Positions 24,146-31,757 of a stretch of DNA of 51,280 nucleotides are shown here, piece after piece (position 1 is the first letter of the stretch; each line of letters begins with the position of its first letter). Both the position numbers and the translations under genes were made by a program. The DNA is from Deltaproteobacteria bacterium RIFCSPHIGHO2_02_FULL_43_33 (GTDB lineage Bacteria; Desulfobacterota; GWC2-55-46; UBA9637): assembly GCA_001798165.1 (NCBI GenBank), contig MGRL01000050.1:1-51280 (forward strand), written 5' to 3'. The notes beneath the pieces are model-generated. The model was not told the origin of the DNA. It saw only the letters and a list, made by a program, of their open reading frames with translations, and ran no database searches.

Positions 24146-24550
24146 TCAGGCTGCCTCCTTTGTTGAAAAATATATCGCAGATGTCAGCGTAGTTATCATT
24201 ATTATGGTAAAACCGATTATAAGCCCCACAGGGTGCGCGAGATTTTGTGAAACCAGTATGCCTACAATAAACATGGTCGCAATAAGCTTTATATAGTACC
24301 TTTTCATAATAAACCGTTGGGCATTGTCAGGCTTGAATAAAAAACCGCTTTTTACAGTTCTTGCCAATAAAGAAAGATTTATGGCGCCAATCACGCTGCC
24401 CATAAGGATACTCAGAACTACAAAAGCAGAAGCAACTGTTGCGCTTATGATAACGGCTATTGCCGAGGCAACTACATTCGTTGCTCCGACCTTGACCAGC
24501 AATGGGTGGAGCATATTAAACTTAACCTGCGGTATACTTCTAAAAGCCAT
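24146..24550 (-). CDS. atpI: ATP synthase subunit I
   Basis: This 134-residue protein has four predicted transmembrane helices (for example [20 protein letters not shown] and [19 protein letters not shown]). In other bacteria AtpI helps assemble the c ring and binds Mg2+. Its start overlaps the end of the preceding AtpZ gene by 11 nt. Sequence conservation in this family is low, so the call rests on hydropathy, size and position. Confidence 0.85.
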   Translation of the reverse strand: MAFRSIPQVKFNMLHPLLVKVGATNVVASAIAVIISATVASAFVVLSILMGSVIGAINLSLLARTVKSGFLFKPDNAQRFIMKRYYIKLIATMFIVGILVSQNLAHPVGLIIGFTIIMITTLTSAIYFSTKEAA

Positions 24551-24755
24551 ATTTCTTTATCACGGTGTAGATATTCCTAAAACCAGCTATTATCCCGATT
24601 ATCAAAAATATTATCGTAAGCCACGGTTTGGTAGAAAATTTATCGTCAAGATAAATACCTATGTAAAGCCCCACAAAGGTGGCAAGCACCATGGATATGC
24701 CAAGAGACGACATCCATACCATCCTCTTAAGGAAGCCCTTATTATCTTCTCCCAT
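24540..24755 (-). CDS. atpZ: AtpZ/AtpI-family small membrane protein
   Basis: The 71-residue protein has two transmembrane helices (SLGISMVLATFVGLYIGIYL and LTIIFLIIGIIAGFRNIYTV) with the family GxYIGxxLD...K pattern between them. AtpZ works with AtpI as a small Mg2+/Ca2+ transporter or assembly factor of F-type ATP synthases. It is the first gene of the cluster. Confidence 0.88.
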   Translation of the reverse strand: MGEDNKGFLKRMVWMSSLGISMVLATFVGLYIGIYLDDKFSTKPWLTIIFLIIGIIAGFRNIYTVIKKYGF

Positions 24756-24860
24756 GCCAGCCTAAAAAGAATGTCGCTTATAGCATGTATCAAAATTTAA
24801 GTCAATACTTTTTTACCTGTATAATTTGCTATAACGATTGTTAGTTTTTCAATATTTTTA

Positions 24861-24947
24861 TGGTGCCGGAGGTCGGAATCGAACCGACATGGGGTTGCCC
24901 CCGCGGGATTTTGAGTCCCGTGCGTCTACCAGTTTCACCACTCCGGC
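24861..24947 (-). tRNA. tRNA-Leu (anticodon CAA)
   Basis: The reverse strand starts GCCGGAGTGGTGAAACTGG with a D-arm AGACGCACGGG region, an anticodon loop CTCAAAA (anticodon CAA), a long variable arm (class II, GCGGGGGCAACCCC) and a T-loop GGTTCGATTCC. The 3' CCA is encoded (24861-24863). At 87 nt with a long variable arm it is a leucine tRNA that reads UUG. Confidence 0.97.
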
Positions 24948-25091
24948 ATCCTTAAAGAGTGTTTTTCAAACTAACATAAGGCTGTTTTAGCTGTCAAGAA
25001 CAAACCATTCACCTTACCCCCTTGACAATTTAAAAAACTGTGCTTGACTTATAGCATGATTTTTTAAGGTTACACATTTATCAAGAAAGAA

Positions 25092-25111
25092 GAGATACCG
25101 GTGGGTATCTC
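25092..25111 (+). promoter_or_regulatory. GAGATACC-GGTG-GGTATCTC hairpin in the leader of the oxidoreductase operon
   Basis: A perfect 8-bp inverted repeat with a 4-nt loop lies 26 nt upstream of the first gene's start and 15 nt before its AAAGGAGG ribosome site. TTGACA-like hexamers occur at 25022 and 25044, but no well-spaced -10 is evident. The symmetry and position fit an operator or a leader hairpin; no protein can be named. Confidence 0.5.
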
Positions 25112-25137
25112 GGGTCTATTAAAGAAAGGAGGTCTCT

Positions 25138-25863
25138 ATGTCAGAACGTTCTTTTGGACTACAGGCACCGCCTTCATTGGACGTGCCTGGAAAAAAGCGG
25201 TATGCAATGGTAATAGATTTAAGGCGGTGCATAGGCTGTATGGCCTGTGTGCTTGCTGACAAAGCCGAGTTTGAGGTTCCTTTGGGGGTATGGAGGACAT
25301 GGGTTCAAAATGAGGAATACGGCACATACCCAAATGTAAGAAGGCAGTTCCTATCAAGGCTATGCAACCACTGCGATGACCCGCCCTGCGTCAAGGCCTG
25401 TCCTGTAGAGGCAACCTACAAACATGAGGAAGGTTTTGTGCTGCAGCGCTACGAACGGTGCATTGGATGCAGGGCGTGTATGGCTGCCTGTCCCTATAAT
25501 GCGCGGCACATCCTTCCTGCAAAGAGAGGCAATCCGAACCTCCCCACAAAGGTGGTTGATAAATGCACATTCTGCTTCCACAGGGTGAGCCAGGGTTTAG
25601 TGCCGGCATGCGCGCAAACCTGTATCGGAAGGGTAAGAATATTTGGAGATATCAATGACCCGAACTCAGAGGTAAGAAAACTTGTTGATACACATCCGAC
25701 TGTGGTCTTAAAACCTGAAAAAGGCACCAAACCTCAAATTTATTATATCCTTGCAAACAGGTCCGGCCTTGAACCTGTAAAGGTATTTAAGAATCTGAAT
25801 GTCCAGCAAAAAGAGGATTTAAAAGACCATCAGGAACATTTTGAAAATTATGTAGGGAGGTGA
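25138..25863 (+). CDS. 4Fe-4S ferredoxin subunit of a molybdopterin oxidoreductase (DmsB/PsrB/NrfC type)
   Basis: The 241-residue subunit carries electrons between the membrane subunit and the molybdenum subunit. Four cysteine motifs are visible: CIGCMACVLAD (C31, C34, C37), CNHCDDPPCVKACP, CIGCRACMAACP and CTFCFHRVSQGLVPACAQTC. In the first motif the usual fourth Cys (C-x2-C-x2-C-x3-C) is Asp41. It has no Tat signal, so it should be exported as a hitchhiker with the catalytic subunit. Start ATG 25138 is preceded by AAAGGAGG. The NrfD-like gene begins 4 nt after the stop. Confidence 0.93.
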   Translation: MSERSFGLQAPPSLDVPGKKRYAMVIDLRRCIGCMACVLADKAEFEVPLGVWRTWVQNEEYGTYPNVRRQFLSRLCNHCDDPPCVKACPVEATYKHEEGFVLQRYERCIGCRACMAACPYNARHILPAKRGNPNLPTKVVDKCTFCFHRVSQGLVPACAQTCIGRVRIFGDINDPNSEVRKLVDTHPTVVLKPEKGTKPQIYYILANRSGLEPVKVFKNLNVQQKEDLKDHQEHFENYVGR

Positions 25864-25867
25864 AATT

Positions 25868-26758
25868 ATGGAAACAGTGGTTAACTACACAGTCTTTCAC
25901 GTAATGCCATGGGGGCCTGCATATGCCCTCTACTTTTTCCTTATCGGCATGAGCGCAGGCGCGTTTATCTTGTCAATGCTTCCTCATGTATGCCCTCACG
26001 AAGAGAAATATATGCCATTAAGCAAAACTGCGTGGCTTATATCCTTTGTCCTTCTTTTAATAACAGGGCCGATACTTATACTTGACCTTACACAGCCGGC
26101 AAGATTTATACATCTCTTTTTCCCGAATTATATGCACATATCTTCACCGCTTATGTGGGGAACATTATTACTCCTTGGCATGGGATTATTCAGTATTCTC
26201 TATGGATGGGCATTATTCACAAAAAGTAAACAGGTAAGGCTCTTTGGCATGATAGGCGGCCTCTTTGCCCTCGGCCTTCCCCTATATTCAGGCTTTGATA
26301 TGGCGGTTCAGCCGGGGAGGCCTATATGGCACAGCGCTGTTATATCGCCATTATTTCTCATTCTTTCCTTATCATCCGGCGTAGGATTTGTAAGCCTTAT
26401 TGCATATTTAATAAATAAAGAGTCTCTTAACAATGAGCTATTGGAGGGAATAAAAAATATCCTCTTATTCTCTGCGGTAGCCACCTTTATGCTTCTCCTT
26501 TCCCAGTCTGTGGTGCTTGCGTATGGAGACAGTGAGGAATATGCCTCTCTTATGCTCATATATTCTCATTACGGCTTCCTTTACTGGGGTCTTGGCTGGC
26601 TCCTTGGCGCTATTGTACCGCTTGTCATACTTTTATCTCCAAGGTTTGGCGCCACTATTAATGGCATTGCCATAGCCTCTGCCCTTTTAGTGCTGGGCGC
26701 ATATAGCTTAAGGCATGTGATTCTCATATCAGGGCAGATTATACAGCAGGTTTTCTGA
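25868..26758 (+). CDS. NrfD/PsrC-type membrane anchor subunit
   Basis: The 296-residue protein has about eight transmembrane helices, among them AYALYFFLIGMSAGAFILSM, LLLLGMGLFSILYGWALF, GVGFVSLIAYLI and LGWLLGAIVPLVILL. NrfD/PsrC proteins have no haem; they exchange electrons with the quinone pool and anchor the complex to the membrane. TQPARFIHLFFPNYMHISSP after the second helix is a family-like segment. It sits between the ferredoxin and catalytic genes in the order B-C-A. Confidence 0.92.
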   Translation: METVVNYTVFHVMPWGPAYALYFFLIGMSAGAFILSMLPHVCPHEEKYMPLSKTAWLISFVLLLITGPILILDLTQPARFIHLFFPNYMHISSPLMWGTLLLLGMGLFSILYGWALFTKSKQVRLFGMIGGLFALGLPLYSGFDMAVQPGRPIWHSAVISPLFLILSLSSGVGFVSLIAYLINKESLNNELLEGIKNILLFSAVATFMLLLSQSVVLAYGDSEEYASLMLIYSHYGFLYWGLGWLLGAIVPLVILLSPRFGATINGIAIASALLVLGAYSLRHVILISGQIIQQVF

Positions 26759-26806
26759 AGTATGGCAAGCCCTGCATTATGAAACACCTTTTACAGGAGG
26801 TTAAAA

Positions 26807-29383
26807 ATGAAGATAAATAGGCGAAGCTTTTTAAAGCTTGGCGCTGCATCCGGCGCTGCTATGGCTGTGGCTCCGAATATATTAAAGGCCATGGAAACAG
26901 AATTAGGCGGTAAAGATTTTTCAGCTGCAACATTAACCGAGAGAACTTCAGTTCCCTATACGTGCCTGGTTTGCAATATAGAAGATGGAGGTATGGCATT
27001 TATAGAAGACGGCAGGATTGTAAAACTTGAAGGCAATCCGAAGCATGTTTCAACAAGAGGCAGGCTCTGCGCAAAAGGCAACTCCGGGATGTGGCATGTC
27101 TACGACCCTGATAGGATTTTATATCCTCTGCGAAGGACAGGGCCAAGGGGGAGCGGGCAGTGGAAAAGGATTTCCTGGGATGAGGCAATAGCAGAGGTTG
27201 CTGAAAAGATAAAGGTTGTTCTTGATAAAGGGCATCCCAATGAGATTATGTTCAAATGGGGGAGGGACAGGAGCGGCGGCGCCACAGGAAGATTCATGGC
27301 AACCCTTGGTACCAATACAGGCGTCAATCACACGTCCATCTGCGAGTCCAGCAAAAAGATAGGCATGCAGCCCACATGGGGGCCTGATATCGAAACACCT
27401 GACTTTGCCAAAACAAAATATATCTTGAACTTCGGCAGCAATATCCTTGAGGCAGCATATTTTCACAACCCGTATTCTCAAAGGATTTCAGAGGGGGTTG
27501 CAGAAAACATGGCAAAGCTTGTGACCTTTGATGTCCGACTCTCCAATACCGCAGGCCGTTCAGATGAGTGGTTCCCCATATTCCCGGCTACCGACGGCAT
27601 TGTTGCCTTAGCAATGGCAAATGTGATTATGCAGGAAGGCTTGGCAGACACGAATTTTATCAATGACTGGACAAACTACTCAGCAGATAAGCTATCTGCC
27701 TATCTAAAACAATACACGGCTGCAATGGCTGAAAAATACTCAGGCGTGCCTGCAAAGGATATCAGGAGAATTGCCATTGAATTTGCCTCTACAAAACCCG
27801 CAACTACCTACACTTATAGAGGGCCTGCAATGCACCTCTATGGCTCATACAATGAGAGGTGTATCATGCTCCTGCCAATAATTACAGGCAATATTGAGGT
27901 AAAGGGAGGTTACTGTCTTCCGAGGGGCATGGGATATGCCCAGCCCCAGCCTGCGCCGGAAGGCGGCAAAGAACCGAGTTATCTTTCCACGCCGCCTGAT
28001 TATCCATTGGCAGAGCATAAGGTAAGCCATCTTGTGCCGTTCTGGATAAAAGAGGGGAAACAGAAGATAAGCGTTTATTTCAGTTATATGCACTGTGAGG
28101 CATTTACCAATCCTGCTGCAAGTGTGTGGAGGGAGATGCTTCTGGATGAAAAGCTCATCCCGTTCAGCGTTACATTCTCCAATCAAATGAATGAGACAAC
28201 AAATATCATGGATATGGTTCTGCCTGACTGCAGCTACCTTGAAAGGCACGACCCGGAGAGTATGCCATCAAGCCTCTGGCCATGGCTCGGTATCAGACAA
28301 CCTGTCATAAAACCATTAGGAGAAGCAGTAGAATTTAGAGAGGTCTTAAAGAAGATAATCCACAAGATAGATCCTAACGGCAGCAAGGGCATGAAAAAAT
28401 ACTGGGAGTTTAAAGATGGAGAAGATTATCTCAAGAAACAGTTTGACAATATCCCCGGGCTTAAAGAGGCAGGCGGCTATAACTTCTTAAAGAAAAATGG
28501 CGTATGGCCCATATACGGCAAACTTGACCCTGCTACAGGGAAGATTGTAGGCAAGGACGGCATGGAGATAAAGCCGGAATACGGCCTCTACAAAAAAGAA
28601 GACAGCAATGGCAAGGTTGTGCTCCGCGGTAAAAAGTATAAGGGATTTGGGACTCCGGATGGAAAAATCAACCTTTATGCGCCAAGCTACGAAAAATATG
28701 GCTTTAACCCTTTGCCTACATTTAAAGCGCATCCCTGGCACTGGAATAAGGATGGCTCATCAAAATTAAAGAACGGTGAGATGATTATGACCACCTTTAA
28801 ATGGAATGTGCACACTCAAAGCAGAACCACAAATATAAAGTGGCTTAATGAGATAGTGCATTCTAACCCTGCATGGATAAATCCAAAGACAGCAGCGGAA
28901 AAAGGCATAAAGGATGGAGACTTAGTCAGAGTGACGAGCCCTGTGGGCTATATGGTGACGAAGGTGCGGGTGACAGAGGGTATACATCCAAAGGTTATTG
29001 CTGTTTCCAACACGTTGGGCATGAAATTCGGCAGGGTTGCTACAGCAAAGCCAAGAGACCCTGCGCCAATGTGGGAAGGCGTGCAAGACCAGGATGTTAA
29101 TGGAAATCTCTGGTGGAAGAGTACCGGCGTAAATCCAAATGACATTATCCCTGTTTCTGCAGACCCGATAGGCGGCGGCCAGGGGTGGTATGATACAGTT
29201 GTCATGGTTACCCCTGTACTGCCAGGAGATAAATTCGGCGATATACAGGCTGACAATAAGAAACATTATGAATTTTACAAAGAAACCATGCTATATGCTT
29301 ATACAGGCGATAAGCACAGGGAGATGCACCCGGAGGTAAAGGCAGGCAAACTTCCTCCGCCTGAACTCAAGAAAGGACATTAA
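26807..29383 (+). CDS. molybdopterin oxidoreductase catalytic subunit (PsrA/TtrA/ArrA/SrdA-related)
   Basis: The 858-residue protein has a Tat signal (RRSFLKLGAASGAAMAVAP), an Fe-S site, and the bis-MGD domains of the DMSO reductase family. The Fe-S motif is C53-x2-C56-x3-D60-x27-C88: Asp stands exactly where the third Cys is expected. NHTSICESSKK (Cys179) is the likely Mo-ligand segment, and ADEW-like DEWFPIFPATDGIVALAMANV and the C-terminal MIMTTFKWNVHTQSR / GDLVRVTSPVGYM follow the family. Sequence flavour is nearest to the polysulfide/tetrathionate/arsenate/selenate reductase branch. The substrate cannot be read from the sequence. It is periplasmic and should receive electrons from quinol via the B and C subunits. 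Confidence 0.9.
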   Translation: MKINRRSFLKLGAASGAAMAVAPNILKAMETELGGKDFSAATLTERTSVPYTCLVCNIEDGGMAFIEDGRIVKLEGNPKHVSTRGRLCAKGNSGMWHVYDPDRILYPLRRTGPRGSGQWKRISWDEAIAEVAEKIKVVLDKGHPNEIMFKWGRDRSGGATGRFMATLGTNTGVNHTSICESSKKIGMQPTWGPDIETPDFAKTKYILNFGSNILEAAYFHNPYSQRISEGVAENMAKLVTFDVRLSNTAGRSDEWFPIFPATDGIVALAMANVIMQEGLADTNFINDWTNYSADKLSAYLKQYTAAMAEKYSGVPAKDIRRIAIEFASTKPATTYTYRGPAMHLYGSYNERCIMLLPIITGNIEVKGGYCLPRGMGYAQPQPAPEGGKEPSYLSTPPDYPLAEHKVSHLVPFWIKEGKQKISVYFSYMHCEAFTNPAASVWREMLLDEKLIPFSVTFSNQMNETTNIMDMVLPDCSYLERHDPESMPSSLWPWLGIRQPVIKPLGEAVEFREVLKKIIHKIDPNGSKGMKKYWEFKDGEDYLKKQFDNIPGLKEAGGYNFLKKNGVWPIYGKLDPATGKIVGKDGMEIKPEYGLYKKEDSNGKVVLRGKKYKGFGTPDGKINLYAPSYEKYGFNPLPTFKAHPWHWNKDGSSKLKNGEMIMTTFKWNVHTQSRTTNIKWLNEIVHSNPAWINPKTAAEKGIKDGDLVRVTSPVGYMVTKVRVTEGIHPKVIAVSNTLGMKFGRVATAKPRDPAPMWEGVQDQDVNGNLWWKSTGVNPNDIIPVSADPIGGGQGWYDTVVMVTPVLPGDKFGDIQADNKKHYEFYKETMLYAYTGDKHREMHPEVKAGKLPPPELKKGH

Positions 29384-29413
29384 CCCAAAAATAGACTTTG
29401 ATTTTTGGGGAAA

Positions 29414-29531
29414 CCTGCAAGTTGCCTGCCAGACGAGGCAGAGGCCATTTTTGCGACGAGCCGTATATCACCACTACGGTGAGAAGCAAAAATGCGCCGA
29501 TAACGAAGTATGGCAGGCAAATCGCAGGCTT
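29414..29531. repeat. 118-nt imperfect hairpin after the catalytic gene
   Basis: Paired blocks include CCTGC/GCAGG, TTGCCTGCCA/TGGCAGGCAA, and CATTTTTGC/GCAAAAATG, with CCGTA/TACGG at the tip (29461-29478). A second, separate perfect 11-bp hairpin follows at 29533-29563 (TAAAATAGCGA...TCGCTATTTTA). Together they fill the first 180 nt beyond the operon's third gene. Confidence 0.75.
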
Positions 29532-29532
29532 G

Positions 29533-29563
29533 TAAAATAGCGAGGTTTTTAATCGCTATTTTA
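29533..29563. repeat. perfect 11-bp hairpin TAAAATAGCGA/TCGCTATTTTA
   Basis: Arms at 29533-29543 and 29553-29563 with a 9-nt T-rich loop. It follows the large hairpin and precedes the terminator-like structure at 29602. Confidence 0.7.
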
Positions 29564-29601
29564 CGGATTAACTTAAAGTTTTTTATCAAGTAGTCTGCAC
29601 A

Positions 29602-29640
29602 CAATGGGAGGCCTTAGAAAAGCCTCCCATTGTATTTGTA
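29602..29640 (+). terminator. terminator-like hairpin after the oxidoreductase genes
   Basis: CAATGGGAGGC (29602-29612) and GCCTCCCATTG (29622-29632) are perfect 11-bp arms with a 9-nt loop, followed by TATTTGTATT. The T-tract is interrupted, so termination may be partial, allowing some read-through into the downstream chaperone and regulator genes. Confidence 0.65.
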
Positions 29641-29686
29641 TTGCTTTAATATCGCCCATGAAATATAATGTTCCAAGAGGCAACAC

Positions 29687-29956
29687 ATGAAATATTTGCT
29701 TATTTTTTTAACCATGATAAGCCTTTCTGCCAGCAGTTACGCAGTGGGGGGCATGGGCAGCTCAAAGACCGTGAAAGATAAAAAAGGCGGCGCCGCAGTT
29801 GTTGAAAAACAATCCGGTGAATCAACAAAATCGGATAAACCAAAAGAGCGCCAAACCACGGCAGATGATTTATATTTTTCAGATTACCCAAAGTCGTTTG
29901 TTGTTCCAAAAGGCGTCTGTGAAACAAAAGAACCGGTAATGGTAATCGGCAAATGA
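29687..29956 (+). CDS. small exported protein upstream of TorD (89 aa)
   Basis: The product has a signal peptide (KYLLIFLTMISLSASSYA) and a mature part of about 70 residues that is rich in Lys, Ser and Gly, then DLYFSDYPKSFVVPKGVCETKEP. One Cys is present. No family is recognised. The stop codon overlaps the TorD start (ATGA), so they are translationally coupled and the protein is probably a periplasmic accessory of the oxidoreductase. GAGGCAAC lies just upstream of the ATG. Confidence 0.7.
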   Translation: MKYLLIFLTMISLSASSYAVGGMGSSKTVKDKKGGAAVVEKQSGESTKSDKPKERQTTADDLYFSDYPKSFVVPKGVCETKEPVMVIGK

Positions 29957-30615
29957 TAATGTCTGTCCAGACAATACAAGAGATGATAGAATACGCAAAT
30001 GCAAGAAGCGCTATTTATAAACTCCTTTCCACTACATTTACCAAAGAGCTTTCAAAAGAATCCTTAGAAATATTTCGTGGAAACAAATTAGCAGAAACCT
30101 TGAGAGATTTAGGCATAGATTTTGGAAATAATTTTTATACATGCGATGCAGAGGAATTAGTTAAAAAATTATCTGAAGAATATGCCGCATTATTCATCCT
30201 CCCAGGCGGTATAAATCCCACCGAGAGCGTTGCACGGTCCGGTCTTTATATGCAAGCCTTTGCCGGACAGACGCTGAAATTCTATAAGCAGTGCGGTTTT
30301 ATTTTATCGGATGATTTCAAAGGCTTTCCAGACCATATCGGCATTGAGCTTGAGTTTATGAGCCATCTATCCAAAAACGAGGCCATTACCTATAAAAATG
30401 GGGCAGAGGACGAAGCTAAGAAATGGAGTGCGCATCAAAAAATGTTTTTAGAAGAGCATCTTTCTCACTGGGCTATGGACCTTGCTAAAAATGTAGCTGC
30501 ATATACACAACAATCATTCTATAGAGAAATAGCGCATTTCTTATATGAATTTATTGGTGAAGAGACAAAAGAATTTGCAAGAGGAGCGGGGTATTCTGAT
30601 GGACAAACGGCTTGA
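29953..30615 (+). CDS. TorD/DmsD-family molybdoenzyme chaperone
   Basis: This 220-residue, all-helical protein should bind the Tat signal of the catalytic subunit and hold it until cofactor is inserted. Visible family features are the N-terminal ARSAIYKLLSTTFTKEL, the central ESVARSGLYMQAFAGQTLKFY and the DHIGIELEFMSHLSKNEA motif (the ExxPDHIxxELxF-like signature of TorD), then HLSHWAMDLAKNV. The alternative start at 29959 removes two residues. It overlaps the small exported protein by 4 nt and the Crp/Fnr gene by 17 nt. Confidence 0.92.
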   Translation: MIMSVQTIQEMIEYANARSAIYKLLSTTFTKELSKESLEIFRGNKLAETLRDLGIDFGNNFYTCDAEELVKKLSEEYAALFILPGGINPTESVARSGLYMQAFAGQTLKFYKQCGFILSDDFKGFPDHIGIELEFMSHLSKNEAITYKNGAEDEAKKWSAHQKMFLEEHLSHWAMDLAKNVAAYTQQSFYREIAHFLYEFIGEETKEFARGAGYSDGQTA

Positions 30616-31348
30616 TGCATCTCAAAAAATTAAACATAATCTGCCTTTACCTCAAGCATCAGTTTGCCTTTTATGTCATTGCCGAATCCAGGAAAACACC
30701 CTTTTTTCAGACCTTACAGATGAACAACTTGAGCTGTTTCAAGGGGTTGTTGCTACCTCACTTTATAAGAAAAGAGATGTAGTATTTGTTGAAGGCGAGC
30801 CATGCCCTGGTTTTTATGTTGTAAAGAGCGGCAGGATAAAACTCGTAAAAACCTCAAGGGATGGCAAGGAGCAGATTATAAAAATACTTCAGCCTGGCGA
30901 GCTTCTTGGCATGGAGACATTCTATAATGGCAAGAGCTATGCGAATACAGCAATGGCAATGGATGATTGCGAACTCTGCTTTATAGAAAAAGGGGCGTTT
31001 TTCAGGATAATTGAGGGACATCCTTCAATTGCAAAAAAGATAATCATCGCCTTAAGCAAAGAACTTGACCATGCCTATTCAAAGATAGGCAGCATGGGTC
31101 TGATGACCGCAAGGGAGAAGATGGGGCATCTCCTGTATACCCTTGCAACTGAATATGGGGTTAAAGAAGACAGCAAGATAAAATTAAATCTTTCTCTTTC
31201 ACGGCTTGAAATAGCAGAGCTTCTGGGGATAACGCAGGAGACAGCCATTAGGCTTTTAAAAAGCTTTAAAGATGAAGACATTATTGAAATAAAGCGGAAA
31301 GAGATTATAATTAAATCTCTTCCAAAACTGCAGGCATTGGGCGAGTAA
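30599..31348 (+). CDS. Crp/Fnr-family transcription regulator with N-terminal Cys cluster
   Basis: The 249-residue protein has a cyclic-nucleotide-binding-like sensor domain (about 38-150: VVFVEGEPCPGFYVVKSGRI, LQPGELLGMETFYNG) and a C-terminal HTH_Crp domain (LNLSLSRLEIAELLGITQET, AIRLLKSFKDEDIIEIK). The N-terminal CLLCHC (Cys23, 26, 28) and Cys70 could hold an Fe-S cluster as in FNR, although spacing differs from E. coli FNR. Start ATG 30599 follows GAGGAGCGGGG. Position behind the chaperone gene suggests it controls the oxidoreductase operon, likely in response to oxygen or redox state. Confidence 0.9.
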   Translation: MDKRLDASQKIKHNLPLPQASVCLLCHCRIQENTLFSDLTDEQLELFQGVVATSLYKKRDVVFVEGEPCPGFYVVKSGRIKLVKTSRDGKEQIIKILQPGELLGMETFYNGKSYANTAMAMDDCELCFIEKGAFFRIIEGHPSIAKKIIIALSKELDHAYSKIGSMGLMTAREKMGHLLYTLATEYGVKEDSKIKLNLSLSRLEIAELLGITQETAIRLLKSFKDEDIIEIKRKEIIIKSLPKLQALGE

Positions 31349-31464
31349 TACAGTGGCCAGTGACCGGTAAATAGCGATTAGTCAATGAAAAGAAAGAAAC
31401 TATTTCCCTCCCTCCCATCTTTTTAACTAACCACTAAAAACTCAAATTTTACATTGCAAAATTT

Positions 31465-31483
31465 TTTGGCGCACCTGAGAGGA
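31465..31483 (-). other. partial copy of the tRNA-Arg(CCG) 3' end
   Basis: TTTGGCGCACCTGAGAGGA matches 33131-33149 (3' acceptor arm, CCA and part of the T arm of tRNA-Arg CCG) at 18 of 19 positions and in the same orientation. A displaced tRNA 3' end downstream of an intact tRNA is the mark of an integrated element (att site). The 1.65 kb between the two copies holds the PQQ-propeller gene and repeats. No integrase gene remains. Confidence 0.5.
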
Positions 31484-31513
31484 GAGACCTTTGAAAAATT
31501 CAGTTTCTGCGCC

Positions 31514-31643
31514 ATTCCCGCGAAGCTTGTCCCTGCGGGTTATAAGCAGGGAGCGGGAATCCAGAAGTTTTTATTTTTTAAGAACAATGGGTTCCCCGTT
31601 CAAGCATTCCCTCGAAGGTTGTTATCGAGGGTTAGGAGAATGA
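31514..31643. repeat. two nested palindromes (ATTCCCGC...GCGGGAAT and CCCTCGA...TCGAGGG)
   Basis: Outer arms ATTCCCGC (31514-31521) and GCGGGAAT (31553-31560) enclose TCCCTGC...GCAGGGA. A second unit pairs CCCTCGA (31609-31615) with TCGAGGG (31625-31631). The style matches the common CATTCCCGCGAA-type dispersed repeats of many proteobacterial genomes. The stretch 31349-31757 holds no gene apart from these and the tRNA fragment. Confidence 0.75.
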
Positions 31644-31706
31644 CAAACCTACGGGTTTTTCAAAGGTCACGAAATAGACTTTCAACGCATGAATACATGA
31701 GTCCAT

Positions 31707-31740
31707 AAAAAAATGCCCGGACCCAAAAGGGTTCGGGCAT
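31707..31740 (-). terminator. intrinsic terminator of the PQQ-propeller gene
   Basis: On the reverse strand ATGCCCGAACCC and GGGTCCGGGCAT form a 12-bp stem (one G-U type mismatch) with a TTTT loop, followed directly by seven T. This is a textbook intrinsic terminator 17-50 nt beyond the stop of the gene at 31758. Confidence 0.9.
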
Positions 31741-31757
31741 GAAGTTCCGCGAGGGCG

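Noticed and set aside
31454-31708. 84-codon frame downstream of the Crp/Fnr gene
   Set aside because: It lies across nested palindromic repeats and has no ribosome site or protein-like composition.
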